Positions 1-14,400 of a stretch of 64,000 bases of DNA are shown here, one piece after another. Numbering within the stretch: position 1 is the stretch's first letter; every line of letters begins with the position of its first letter. This stretch comes from Lepturacanthus savala (lineage: Eukaryota > Chordata > Actinopteri > Scombriformes > Trichiuridae), in NCBI GenBank assembly GCA_030544235.1, contig JARUPU010000029.1, forward strand, positions 1,984,001 to 2,048,000. The letters run 5' to 3'. A program made the position numbers and the translations under genes. Below the pieces are notes generated by a model. It worked only from the letters and a program-made list of their open reading frames with translations. It did not search any database and was not told the DNA's origin.

Positions 1-3000
1 AAGAGCCCAAAAAGACAAAAAGCTATATAGGCCTACATCACTACAATATTTTCATAGAAAAACTAATTTACCTTTTACTTTATGTGAAATGGTATAGTTT
101 TGGATCAGAAATTGACCTGGAAAAGCTATTGTTTTCATGTGGTTTGTGTTTTAAAGTTTTTATTGCTCCATATGCATTCTCTCGGTCTGAAGAGAACAAA
201 AAGACAAAAAGCTATGTAAGCCTAAATCAGAACAATATTTTTATAGAAAATCTTATTTACCTTTTACTTTATGTGAAATGGTATAGTTTTGGATCAGAAA
301 TTCACCTGGAAAAGCTATTGTTTTCATGTGGTTTGTGTTTTAAAGTTTTCATTGCTCCATATGCATTCTCTCGGTCTGAAGAGCCCCAAAAGACAAAAAG
401 CTATATAGGCCTAAATCAGTACAATATTTTTACAAAAAAACTTATTTACCTTTTATTTTATGTGAAATGGTATAGTTTTGGATCAGAAATTCACCTGGAA
501 AAGCTATTGTTTTCATGTGGTTTGTGTTTTAAAGTTTTTATTGCTCCATATGCATTCTCTCGGTCTGAAGAGAACAAAAAGACAAAAAGCTATGTAAGCC
601 TAAATCAGAACAATATTTTTATAGAAAATCTTATTTACCTTTTACTTTATGTGAAATGGTATAGTTTTGGATCAGAAATTCACCTGGAAAAGCTATTGTT
701 TTCATGTGGTTTGTGTTTTAAAGTTTTTATTGCTCCATATGCATTCTCTCGGTCTGAAGAGCCCAAAAAGACAAAAAGCTATATAGGCCTAAATCAGTAC
801 AATATTTTCATAGAAAAACTTATTTACCTTTTACTTTATGTGAAATGGTATAGTTTTGGATCAGAAATTCACCTGGAAAAGCTATTGTTTTCATGTGGTT
901 TGTGTTTTAAAGTTTTTATTGCTCCATATGCATTCTCTCGGTCTGAAGAGAACAAAAAGACAAAAAGCTATGTAAGCCTAAATCAGAACAATATTTTTAT
1001 AGAAAATCTGATTTACATTTTATTTTATGTGAAATGGTATAGTTTTGGATCAGAAATTCACCTGGAAAAGCTATTGTTTTCATGTGGTTTGTGTTTTAAA
1101 GTTTTTATTGCTCCATATGCATTCTCTCGGTCTGAAGAGAACAAAAAGACAAAAAGCTATGTAAGCCTAAATCAGAACAATATTTTTATAGAAAATCTTA
1201 TTTACCTTTTACTTTATGTGAAATGGTATAGTTTTGGATCAGAAATTCACCTGGAAAATTTATTGTTTTCATGTGGTTTGTGTTTTAAAGTTTTTATTGC
1301 TCCATATGCATTCTCTCGGTCTGAAGAGCCCAAAAAGACAAAAAGCTATGTAGGCCTAAATCAGTACAATATTTTTACAGAAAATCTCATTCACCATTTA
1401 CTATATGTAAAATGGTATAGTTTAGGATAAGAAATTTACCTGGAAAAGCTATTGTTTTCATGTCGTTTGTGTTTTAAAGTTTTTATTGCTCCATATGCAT
1501 TCTCTCGGTCTGAAGAGCACAAAAAGACAAAAAGCTATATAGGCCTAAATCAGTACAATATTTTTACAGAAAATATTATTTACCTTTTACTATATGTAAA
1601 ATGGTATAGTTTTGGATCAGAAATTCACCTGGAAAAGCTATTGTTTTCATGTGGTTTGTGTTTTAAAGTTTTTATTGCTCCATATGCATTCTCTCGGTCT
1701 GAAGAGAACAAAAAGACAAAAAGCTATGTAAGCCTAAATCAGAACAATATTTTTTATAGAAAATCTTATTTACCTTTTACTTTATGTGAAATGGTATAGT
1801 TTTGGATCAGAAATTCACCTGGAAAAGCTATTGTTTTCATGTGGTTTGTGTTTTAAAGTTTTTATTGCTCCATATGCATTCTCTCGGTCTGAAGAGAACA
1901 AAAAGACAAAAAGCTATGTAAGCCTAAATCAGAACAATATTTTTATAGAAAATCTTATTTACCTTTTACTTTATGTGAAATGGTATAGTTTTGGATCAGA
2001 AATTCACCTGGAAAAGCTATTGTTTTCATGTGGTTTGTGTTTTAAAGTTTTTATTGCTCCATATGCATTCTCTCGGTCTGAAGAGCACAAAAAGACAAAA
2101 AGCTATATAGGCCTAAATCAGTACAATATTTTTACAGAAAATATTATTTACCTTTTACTATATGTAAAATGGTATAGTTTTGGATCAGAAATTCACCTGG
2201 AAAAGCTATTGTTTTCATGTGGTTTGTGTTTTAAAGTTTTTATTGCTCCATATGCATTCTCTCGGTCTGAAGAGAACAAAAAGACAAAAAGCTATGTAAG
2301 CCTAAATCAGTACAATATTTTCATAGAAAAACTTATTTACTTTTTACTTTATGTGAAATGGTATAGTTTTGCATCAGAAATTCACCTGGAAAAGCTATTG
2401 TTTTCATGTGGTTTGTGTTTTAAAGTTTTTATTGCTCCATATGCATTCTCTCGGTCTGAAGAGCCCAAAAAGACAAAAAGCTATATAGGCCTAAATCAGT
2501 ACAATATTTTTACAAAAAAACTTATTTACTTTTTACTTTATGTGAAATGGTATAGTTTTGCATCAGAAATTCACCTGGAAAAGCTATTGTTTTCATGTGG
2601 TTTGTGTTTTAAAGTTTTTATTGCTCCATATGCATTCTCTCGGTCGGAAGAGCCCAAAAAGACAAAAAGCTATATAGGCCTAAATCAGTACAATATTTTT
2701 ATAGAAAAACTTATTTACCTTTTACTTTATGTGAAATGGTATAGTTTTGGATCAGAAATTCACCTGGGAAAGCTATTGTTTTCATGTGGTTTGTGTTTTA
2801 AAGTTTTTATTGCTCCATATGCATTCTCTCAGTCTGAAGAGCCCAAAAAGACAAAAAGCTATATAGGCCTAAATCAGTACAATATTTTTACAAAAAAACT
2901 TATTTACCTTTTATTTTATGTGAAATGGTATAGTTTTGGATCAGAAATTCACCTGGAAAAGCTATTGTTTTCATGTGGTTTGTGTTTTAAAGTTTTTATT

Positions 3001-3936
3001 GCTCCATATGCATTCTCTCGGTCTGAAGAGCACAAAAAGACAAAAAGCTATATAGGCCTAAATCAGTACAATATTTTCATAGAAAAACTTATTTACCTTT
3101 TACTTTATGTGAAATGGTATAGTTTTGGATCAGAAATTCACCTGGAAAAGCTATTGTTTTCATGTGGTTTGTGTTTTAAAGTTTTTATTGCTCCATATGC
3201 ATTCTCTCGGTCTGAAGAGAACAAAAAGACAAAAAGCTATGTAAGCCTAAATCAGAACAATATTTTTATAGAAAATCTTATTTACCTTTTACTTTATGTG
3301 AAATGGTATAGTTTTGGATCAGAAATTCACCTGGAAAAGCTATTGTTTTCATGTGGTTTGTGTTTTAAAGTTTTTATTGCTCCATATGCATTCTCTCTGT
3401 CTGAAGAGCCCAAAAAGACAAAAAGCTATATAGGCCTAAATCAGTACAATATTTTTACAAAAAAACTTATTTACCTTTTATTTTATGTGAAATGGTATAG
3501 TTTTGGATCAGAAATTCACCTGGAAAAGCTATTGTTTTCATGTGGTTTGTGTTTTAAAGTTTTTATTGCTCCATATGCATTCTCTCGGTCTGAAGAGAAC
3601 AGAAAGACAAAAAGCTATGTAAGCCTAAATCAGTACTATATTTTTATAGAAAAACTTATTTACCTTTTACTTTATGTGAAATGGTATAGTTTTGGATCAG
3701 AAATTCACCTGGAAAAGCTATTGTTTTCATGTGGTTTGTGTTTTAAAGTTTTTATTGCTCCATATGCATTCTCTCGGTCTGAAGAGCCCAAAAAGACAAA
3801 AAGCTATATAGGCCTAAATCAGTACAATATTTTTACAAAAAAACTTATTTACCTTTTATTTTATGTGAAATGGTATAGTTTTGGATCAGAAATTCACTTG
3901 GAAAAGCTATTGTTTTCAATGTGGTTTGTGTTTTAA

Positions 3937-6206
3937 AGTTTTTATTGCTCCATATGCATTCTCTCGGTCGGAAGAGCCCAAAAAGACAAAAAGCTATATA
4001 GGCCTAAATCAGTACAATATTTTCACAGAAAAACTTGTTTACTTTTTACTTTATGTGAAATGGTATAGTTTTGGATCAGAAATTCACCTGGAAAAGCTAT
4101 TGTTTTCATGTGGTTTGTGTTTTAAAGTTTTTATTGCTCCATATGCATTCTCTCGGTCTGAAGAGCACAAAAAGACAAAAAGCTATATAGGCCTAAATCA
4201 GTACAATATTTTCATAGAAAAACTTATTTACCTTTTACTTTATGTGAAATGGTATAGTTTTGGATCAGAAATTCACCTGGAAAAGCTATTGTTTTCATGT
4301 GGTTTGTGTTTTAAAGTTTTTATTGCTCCATATGCATTCTCTCGGTCTGAAGAGAACAAAAAGACAAAAAGCTATGTAAGCCTAAATCAGAACAATATTT
4401 TTATAGAAAATCTTATTTACCTTTTACTTTATGTGAAATGGTATAGTTTTGGATCAGAAATTCACCTGGAAAAGCTATTGTTTTCATGTGGTTTGTGTTT
4501 TAAAGTTTTTATTGCTCCATATGCATTCTCTCTGTCTGAAGAGCCCAAAAAGACAAAAAGCTATATAGGCCTAAATCAGTACAATATTTTTACAAAAAAA
4601 CTTATTTACCTTTTATTTTATGTGAAATGGTATAGTTTTGGATCAGAAATTCACCTGGAAAAGCTATTGTTTTCATGTGGTTTGTGTTTTAAAGTTTTTA
4701 TTGCTCCATATGCATTCTCTCGGTCTGAAGAGAACAGAAAGACAAAAAGCTATGTAAGCCTAAATCAGTACTATATTTTTATAGAAAAACTTATTTACCT
4801 TTTACTTTATGTGAAATGGTATAGTTTTGGATCAGAAATTCACCTGGAAAAGCTATTGTTTTCATGTGGTTTGTGTTTTAAAGTTTTTATTGCTCCATAT
4901 GCATTCTCTCGGTCTGAAGAGCCCAAAAAGACAAAAAGCTATATAGGCCTAAATCAGTACAATATTTTTACAAAAAAACTTATTTACCTTTTATTTTATG
5001 TGAAATGGTATAGTTTTGGATCAGAAATTCACTTGGAAAAGCTATTGTTTTCAATGTGGTTTGTGTTTTAAAGTTTTTATTGCTCCATATGCATTCTCTC
5101 GGTCGGAAGAGCCCAAAAAGACAAAAAGCTATATAGGCCTAAATCAGTACAATATTTTCACAGAAAAACTTGTTTACTTTTTACTTTATGTGAAATGGTA
5201 TAGTTTTGGATCAGAAATTCACCTGGAAAAGCTATTGTTTTCATGTGGTTTGTGTTTTAAAGTTTTTATTGCTCCATATGCATTCTCTCGGTCTGAAGAG
5301 CACAAAAAGACAAAAAGCTATATAGGCCTAAATCAGTACAATATTTTCATAGAAAAACTTATTTACCTTTTACTTTATGTGAAATGGTATAGTTTTGGAT
5401 CAGAAATTCACCTGGAAAAGCTATTGTTTTCATGTGGTTTGTGTTTTAAAGTTTTTATTGCTCCATATGCATTCTCTCGGTCTGAAGAGAACAAAAAGAC
5501 AAAAAGCTATGTAAGCCTAAATCAGAACAATATTTTTATAGAAAATCTTATTTACCTTTTACTTTATGTGAAATGGTATAGTTTTGGATCAGAAATTCAC
5601 CTGGAAAAGCTATTGTTTTCATGTGGTTTGTGTTTTAAAGTTTTTATTGCTCCATATGCATTCTCTCTGTCTGAAGAGCCCAAAAAGACAAAAAGCTATA
5701 TAGGCCTAAATCAGTACAATATTTTTACAAAAAAATTTATTTACCTTTTATTTTATGTGAAATGGTATAGTTTTGGATCAGAAATTCACCTGGAAAAGCT
5801 ATTGTTTTCATGTGGTTTGTGTTTTAAAGTTTTTATTGCTCCATATGCATTCTCTCGGTCTGAAGAGAACAGAAAGACAAAAAGCTATGTAAGCCTAAAT
5901 CAGTACTATATTTTTATAGAAAAACTTATTTACCTTTTACTTTATGTGAAATGGTATAGTTTTGGATCAGAAATTCACCTGGAAAAGCTATTGTTTTCAT
6001 GTGGTTTGTGTTTTAAAGTTTTTATTGCTCCATATGCATTCTCTCGGTCTGAAGAGCCCAAAAAGACAAAAAGCTATATAGGCCTAAATCAGTACAATAT
6101 TTTTACAAAAAAACTTATTTACCTTTTATTTTATGTGAAATGGTATAGTTTTGGATCAGAAATTCACTTGGAAAAGCTATTGTTTTCAATGTGGTTTGTG
6201 TTTTAA
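3937..6206 (+). repeat. Two tandem copies of a 1135-bp higher-order repeat (six monomers)
   Basis: Bases 3937-5071 and 5072-6206 are almost identical six-monomer units. The conceptual translations of the two units differ at a single residue (L to F in the fourth monomer). Each unit is 6 x 189 + 1 because one monomer has the extra A in TTTCAATG. Five of the six monomer types also occur in the same order just upstream (about 2940-3936), so this is at least a partial third copy. The near-identity implies recent amplification by unequal exchange or replication slippage. Confidence 0.9.
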
Positions 6207-9200
6207 AGTTTTTATTGCTCCATATGCATTCTCTCGGTCGGAAGAGCCCAAAAAGACAAAAAGCTATATAGGCCTAAATCAGTACAATATTTTCACAGAA
6301 AAACTTGTTTACTTTTTACTTTATGTGAAATGGTATAGTTTTGGATCAGAAATTCACCTGGAAAAGCTATTGTTTTCATGTGGTTTGTGTTTTAAAGTTT
6401 TTATTGCTCCATATGCATTCTCTCGGTCTGAAGAGCCCAAAAAGACAAAAAGCTATGTAGGCCTAAATCAGTACAATATTTTTACAGAAAATCTTATTTA
6501 CCTTTTACTATATGTAAAATGGTATAATTTTGGATCAGAAATTCACCTGGAAAAGCTATTGTTTTCATGTGGTTTGTGTTTTAAAGTTTTTATTGCTCCA
6601 TATGCATTCTCTCGGTCTGAAGAGAACAAAAAGACAAAAAGCTATGTAAGCCTAAATCAGAACAATATTTTTATAGAAAATCTTATTTACCTTTTACTTT
6701 ATGTGAAATGGTATAGTTTTGGATCAGAAATTCACTTGGAAAAGCTATTGTTTTCAATGTGGTTTGTGTTTTAAAGTTTTTATTGCTCCATATGCATTCT
6801 CTCGGTCGAAGAGCCCAAAAAGACGAAAAGCTATATAGGCCTAAATCAGTACAATATTTTCATAGAAAAACTTATTTACTTTTTACTTAATGTGAAATGG
6901 TATAGTTTTGCATCAGAAATTCACCTGGAAAAGCTATTGTTTTCATGTGGTTTGTGTTTTAAAGTTTTTATTGCTCCATATGCATTCTCTCGGTCTGAAG
7001 AGCCCAAAAAGACAAAAAGCTATATAGGCCTAAATCAGTACAATATTTTTACAGAAAATCTCATTCACCATTTACTATATGTAAAATGGTATAGTTTAGG
7101 ATGAGAAATTTACCTGGAAAAGCTATTGTTTTCATGTGGTTTGTGTTTTAAAGTTTTTATTGCTCCATATGCATTCTCTCGGTCTGAAGAGCCCAAAAAG
7201 ACAAAAAGCTATGTAGGCCTAAATCAGTACAATATTTTTACAGAAAATCTTATTTACCTTTTACTATATGTAAAATGGTATAGTTTTGGATCAGAAATTC
7301 ACCTGGAAAAGCTATTGTTTTCATGTGGTTTGTGTTTTAAAGTTTTTATTGCTCCATATGCATTCTGTCGGTCTGAAGAGAACAAAAAGACAAAAAGCTA
7401 TGTAAGCCTAAATCAGAACAATATTTTTATAGAAAATCTTATTTACCTTTTACTTTATGTGAAATGGTATAGTTTTGGATCAGAAATTCACCTGGAAAAG
7501 CTATTGTTTTCATGTGGTTTGTCTTTTAAAGTTTTTATTGCTCCATATGCATTCTCTCGGTCTGAAGAGCCCAAAAAGACAAAAAGCCATATAGGCCTAA
7601 ATCAGTACAATATTTTTATAGAAAAACTTATTTACCTTTTACTTTATGTGAAATGGTATAGTTTTGGATCAGAAATTCACCTGGAAAAGCTATTGTTTTC
7701 ATGTGGTTTGTGTTTTAAAGTTTTTATTGCTCCATATGCATTCTCTCGGTCTGAAGAGCCCAAAAAGACAAAAAGCTATGTAGGCCTAAATCAGTACAAT
7801 ATTTTTACAGAAAATCTTATTTACCTTTTACTATATGTAAAATGGTATAGTTTTGGATCAGAAATTCACCTGGAAAAGCTATTGTTTTCATGTGGTTTGT
7901 GTTTTAAAGTTTTTATTGCTCCATATGCATTCTCTCGGTCTGAAGAGAACAAAAAGACAAAAAGCTATGTAAGCCTAAATCAGAACAATATTTTTATAGA
8001 AAATCTTATTTACCTTTTACTTTATGTGAAATGGTATAGTTTTGGATCAGAAATTCACTTGGAAAAGCTATTGTTTTCAATGTGGTTTGTGTTTTAAAGT
8101 TTTTATTGCTCCATATGCATTCTCTCGGTCGAAGAGCCCAAAAAGACGAAAAGCTATATAGGCCTAAATCAGTACAATATTTTCATAGAAAAACTTATTT
8201 ACTTTTTACTTAATGTGAAATGGTATAGTTTTGCATCAGAAATTCACCTGGAAAAGCTATTGTTTTCATGTGGTTTGTGTTTTAAAGTTTTTATTGCTCC
8301 ATATGCATTCTCTCGGTCTGAAGAGCCCAAAAAGACAAAAAGCTATATAGGCCTAAATCAGTACAATATTTTTACAGAAAATCTCATTCACCATTTACTA
8401 TATGTAAAATGGTATAGTTTAGGATAAGAAATTTACCTGGAAAAGCTATTGTTTTCATGTGGTTTGTGTTTTAAAGTTTTTATTGCTCCATATGCATTCT
8501 CTCGGTCTGAAGAGCCCAAAAAGACAAAAAGCTATGTAGGCCTAAATCAGTACAATATTTTTACAGAAAATCTTATTTACCTTTTACTATATGTAAAATG
8601 GTATAGTTTTGGATCAGAAATTCACCTGGAAAAGCTATTGTTTGCATGTGGTTTGTGTTTTAAAGTTTTTATTGCTCCATATGCATTCTCTCGGTCTGAA
8701 GAGAACAAAAAGACAAAAAGCTATGTAAGCCTAAATCAGAACAATATTTTTATAGAAAATCTTATTTACCTTTTACTTTATGTGAAATGGTATAGTTTTG
8801 GATCAGAAATTCACCTGGAAAAGCTATTGTTTTCATGTGGTTTGTGTTTTAAAGTTTTTATTGCTCCATATGCATTCTCTCGGTCTGAAGAGCCCAAAAA
8901 GACAAAAAGCTATATAGGCCTAAATCAGTACAATATTTTTATAGAAAAACTTATTTACCTTTTACTTTATGTGAAATGGTATAGTTTTGGATCAGAAATT
9001 CACTTGGAAAAGCTATTGTTTTCAATGTGGTTTGTGTTTTAAAGTTTTTATTGCTCCATATGCATTCTCTCGGTCGAAGAGCCCAAAAAGACGAAAAGCT
9101 ATATAGGCCTAAATCAGTACAATATTTTCATAGAAAAACTTATTTACTTTTTACTTTATGTGAAATGGTATAGTTTTGCATCAGAAATTCACCTGGAAAA

Positions 9201-11499
9201 GCTATTGTTTTCATGTCGTTTGTGTTTTAAAGTTTTTATTGCTCCATATGCATTCTCTCGGTCTGAAGAGAACAAAAAGACAAAAAGCTATGTAAGCCTA
9301 AATCAGAACAATATTTTTATAGAAAATCTTATTTACCTTTTACTTTATGTGAAATGGTATAGTTTTGGATCAGAAATTCACCTGGAAAAGCTATTGTTTT
9401 CATGTGGTTTGTGTTTTAAAGTTTTTATTGCTCCATATGCATTCTCTCGGTCTGAAGAGCACAAAAAGACAAAAAGCTATATAGGCCTAAATCAGTACAA
9501 TATTTTTACAGAAAATATTATTTACCTTTTACTATATGTAAAATGGTATAGTTTTGGATCAGAAATTCACCTGGAAAAGCTATTGTTTTCATGTGGTTTG
9601 TGTTTTAAAGTTTTTATTGCTCCATATGCATTCTCTCGGTCTGAAGAGAACAAAAAGACAAAAAGCTATGTAAGCCTAAATCAGTACAATATTTTCATAG
9701 AAAAACTTATTTACTTTTTACTTTATGTGAAATGGTATAGTTTTGCATCAGAAATTCACCTGGAAAAGCTATTGTTTTCATGTGGTTTGTGTTTTAAAGT
9801 TTTTATTGCTCCATATGCATTCTCTCGGTCTGAAGAGAACAAAAAGACAAAAAGCTATGTAAGCCTAAATCAGAACAATATTTTTATAGAAAATCTTATT
9901 TACCTTTTACTTTATGTGAAATGGTATAGTTTTGGATCAGAAATTCACCTGGAAAAGCTATTGTTTTCATGTGGTTTGTGTTTTAAAGTTTTTATTGCTC
10001 CATATGCATTCTCTCGGTCTGAAGAGCACAAAAAGACAAAAAGCTATATAGGCCTAAATCAGTACAATATTTTTACAGAAAATATTATTTACCTTTTACT
10101 ATATGTAAAATGGTATAGTTTTGGATCAGAAATTCACCTGGAAAAGCTATTGTTTTCATGTGGTTTGTGTTTTAAAGTTTTTATTGCTCCATATGCATTC
10201 TCTCGGTCTGAAGAGAACAAAAAGACAAAAAGCTATGTAAGCCTAAATCAGTACAATATTTTCATAGAAAAACTTATTTACTTTTTACTTTATGTGAAAT
10301 GGTATAGTTTTGCATCAGAAATTCACCTGGAAAAGCTATTGTTTTCATGTAGTTTGTGTTTTAAAGTTTTTATTGCTCCATATGCATTCTCTCGGTCTGA
10401 AGAGAACAAAAAGACAAAAAGCTATGTAAGCCTAAATCAGAACAATATTTTTATAGAAAATCTTATTTACCTTTTACTTTATGTGAAATGGTATAGTTTT
10501 GGATCAGAAATTCACTTGGAAAAGCTATTGTTTTCAATGTGGTTTGTGTTTTAAAGTTTTTATTGCTCCATATGCATTCTCTCGGTCGAAGAGCCCAAAA
10601 AGACGAAAAGCTATATAGGCCTAAATCAGTACAATATTTTCATAGAAAAACTTATTTACTTTTTACTTTATGTGAAATGGTATAGTTTTGCATCAGAAAT
10701 TCACCTGGAAAAGCTATTGTTTTCATGTGGTTTGTGTTTTAAAGTTTTTATTGCTCCATATGCATTCTCTCGGTCTGAAGAGCCCAAAAAGACAAAAAGC
10801 TATATAGGCCTAAATCAGTACAATATTTTTACAGAAAATCTCATTCACCATTTACTATATGTAAAATGGTATAGTTTAGGATAAGAAATTTACCTGGAAA
10901 AGCTATTGTTTTCATGTGGTTTGTGTTTTAAAGTTTTTATTGCTCCATATGCATTCTCTCGGTCTGAAGAGCCCAAAAAGACAAAAAGCTATGTAGGCCT
11001 AAATCAGTACAATATTTTTACAGAAAATCTTATTTACCTTTTACTATATGTAAAATGGTATAGTTTTGGATCAGAAATTCACCTGGAAAAGCTATTGTTT
11101 TCATGTGGTTTGTGTTTTAAAGTTTTTATTGCTCCATATGCATTCTCTCGGTCTGAAGAGAACAAAAAGACAAAAAGCTATGTAAGCCTAAATCAGAACA
11201 ATATTTTTATAGAAAATCTTATTTACCTTTTACTTTATGTGAAATGGTATAGTTTTGGATCAGAAATTCACCTGGAAAAGCTATTGTTTTCATGTGGTTT
11301 GTGTTTTAAAGTTTTTATTGCTCCATATGCATTCTCTCGGTCTGAAGAGCCCAAAAAGACAAAAAGCTATATAGGCCTAAATCAGTACAATATTTTTATA
11401 GAAAAACTTATTTACCTTTTACTTTATGTGAAATGGTATAGTTTTGGATCAGAAATTCACTTGGAAACGCTATTGTTTTCAATGTGGTTTGTGTTTTAA

Positions 11500-14400
11500 A
11501 GTTTTTATTGCTCCATATGCATTCTCTCGGTCGAAGAGCCCAAAAAGACGAAAAGCTATATAGGCCTAAATCAGTACAATATTTTCATAGAAAAACTTAT
11601 TTACTTTTTACTTTATGTGAAATGGTATAGTTTTGCATCAGAAATTCACCTGGAAAAGCTATTGTTTTCATGTGGTTTGTGTTTTAAAGTTTTTATTGCT
11701 CCATATGCATTCTCTCGGTCTGAAGAGCCCAAAAAGACAAAAAGCTATATAGGCCTAAATCAGTACAATATTTTTACAGAAAAACTTGTTTACTTTTTAC
11801 TTTATGTGAAATGGTAAAGATTTGGATCAGAAATTCACCTGGAAAAGCTATTGTTTTCATGTGGTTTGTGTTTTAAAGTTTTTATTGCTCCATATGCATT
11901 CTCTCGGTCTGAAGAGAACAGAAAGACAAAAAGCTATGTAAGCCTAAATCAGTACAATATTTTTATAGAAAAACTTATTTACCTTTTACTTTATGTGAAA
12001 TGGTATAGTTTTGGATCAGAAATTCACCTGGAAAAGCTATTGTTTTCATGTGGTTTGTGTTTTAAAGTTTTTATTGCTCCATATGCATTCTCTCAGTCTG
12101 AAGAGCCCAAAAAGACAAAAACCTATATAGGCCTAAATCAGTACAATATTTTTACAAAAAAACTTATTTACCTTTTATTTTATGTGAAATGGTATAGTTT
12201 TGGATCAGAAATTCACCTGGAAAAGCTATTGTTTTCATGTGGTTTGTGTTTTAAAGTTTTTATTGCTCCATATGCATTCTCTCGGTCTGAAGAGAACAGA
12301 AAGACAAAAAGCTATGTAAGCCTAAATCAGTACTATATTTTTATAGAAAAACTTATTTACCTTTTACTTTATGTGAAATGGTATAGTTTTGGATCAGAAA
12401 TTCACCTGGAAAAGCTATTGTTTTCATGTGGTTTGTGTTTTAAAGTTTTTATTGCTCCATATGCATTCTCTCGGTCTGAAGAGCACAAAAAGACAAAAAG
12501 CTATATAGGCCTAAATCAGTACAATATTTTCATAGAAAAACTTATTTACTTTTTACTTTATGTGAAATGGTATAGTTTTGGATCAGAAATTCACCTGGAA
12601 AAGCTATTGTTTTCATGTGGTTTGTGTTTTAAAGTTTTTATTGCTCCATATGCATTCTCTCGGTCTGAAGAGCCCAAAAAGACAAAAAGCTATATAGGCC
12701 TAAATCAGTACAATATTTTTATAGAAAAACTTATTTACCTTTTACTTTATGTGAAATGGTATAGTTTTGGATCAGAAATTCACTTGGAAACGCTATTGTT
12801 TTCAATGTGGTTTGTGTTTTAAAGTTTTTATTGCTCCATATGCATTCTCTCGGTCGAAGAGCCCAAAAAGACGAAAAGCTATATAGGCCTAAATCAGTAC
12901 AATATTTTCATAGAAAAACTTATTTACTTTTTACTTTATGTGAAATGGTATAGTTTTGCATCAGAAATTCACCTGGAAAAGCTATTGTTTTCATGTGGTT
13001 TGTGTTTTAAAGTTTTTATTGCTCCATATGCATTCTCTCGGTCTGAAGAGCCCAAAAAGACAAAAAGCTATATAGGCCTAAATCAGTACAATATTTTTAC
13101 AGAAAAACTTGTTTACTTTTTACTTTATGTGAAATGGTAAAGATTTGGATCAGAAATTCACCTGGAAAAGCTATTGTTTTCATGTGGTTTGTGTTTTAAA
13201 GTTTTTATTGCTCCATATGCATTCTCTCGGTCTGAAGAGAACAGAAAGACAAAAAGCTATGTAAGCCTAAATCAGTACAATATTTTTATAGAAAAACTTA
13301 TTTACCTTTTACTTTATGTGAAATGGTATAGTTTTGGATCAGAAATTCACCTGGAAAAGCTATTGTTTTCATGTGGTTTGTGTTTTAAAGTTTTTATTGC
13401 TCCATATGCATTCTCTCAGTCTGAAGAGCCCAAAAAGACAAAAACCTATATAGGCCTAAATCAGTACAATATTTTTACAAAAAAACTTATTTACCTTTTA
13501 TTTTATGTGAAATGGTATAGTTTTGGATCAGAAATTCACCTGGAAAAGCTATTGTTTTCATGTGGTTTGTGTTTTAAAGTTTTTATTGCTCCATATGCAT
13601 TCTCTCGGTCTGAAGAGCACAAAAAGACAAAAAGCTATATAGGCCTAAATCAGTACAATATTTTCATAGAAAAACTTATTTACCTTTTACTTTATGTGAA
13701 ATGGTATAGTTTGGGATCAGAAATTCACCTGGAAAAGCTATTGTTTTCATGTGGTTTGTGTTTTACAGTTTTTATTGCTCCATATGCATTCTCTCGGTCT
13801 GAAGAGCCCAAAAAGACAAAAAGCTATATAGGCCTAAATCAGTACAATATTTTTACAAAAAAACTTATTTACCTTTTATTTTATGTGAAATGGTATAGTT
13901 TTGGATCAGAAATTCACCTGGAAAAGCTATTGTTTTCATGTGGTTTGTGTTTTAAAGTTTTTATTGCTCCATATGCATTCTCTCGGTCTGAAGAGAACAG
14001 AAAGACAAAAAGCTATGTAAGCCTAAATCAGTACTATATTTTTATAGAAAAACTTATTTACCTTTTACTTTATGTGAAATGGTATAGTTTTGGATCAGAA
14101 ATTCACCTGGAAAAGCTATTGTTTTCATGTGGTTTGTGTTTTAAAGTTTTTATTGCTCCATATGCATTCTCTCAGTCTGAAGAGCCCAAAAAGACAAAAA
14201 GCTATATAGGCCTAAATCAGTACAATATTTTTACAAAAAAACTTATTTACCTTTTATTTTATGTGAAATGGTATAGTTTTGGATCAGAAATTCACCTGGA
14301 AAAGCTATTGTTTTCATGTGGTTTGTGTTTTAAAGTTTTTATTGCTCCATATGCATTCTCTCGGTCTGAAGAGCACAAAAAGACAAAAAGCTATATAGGC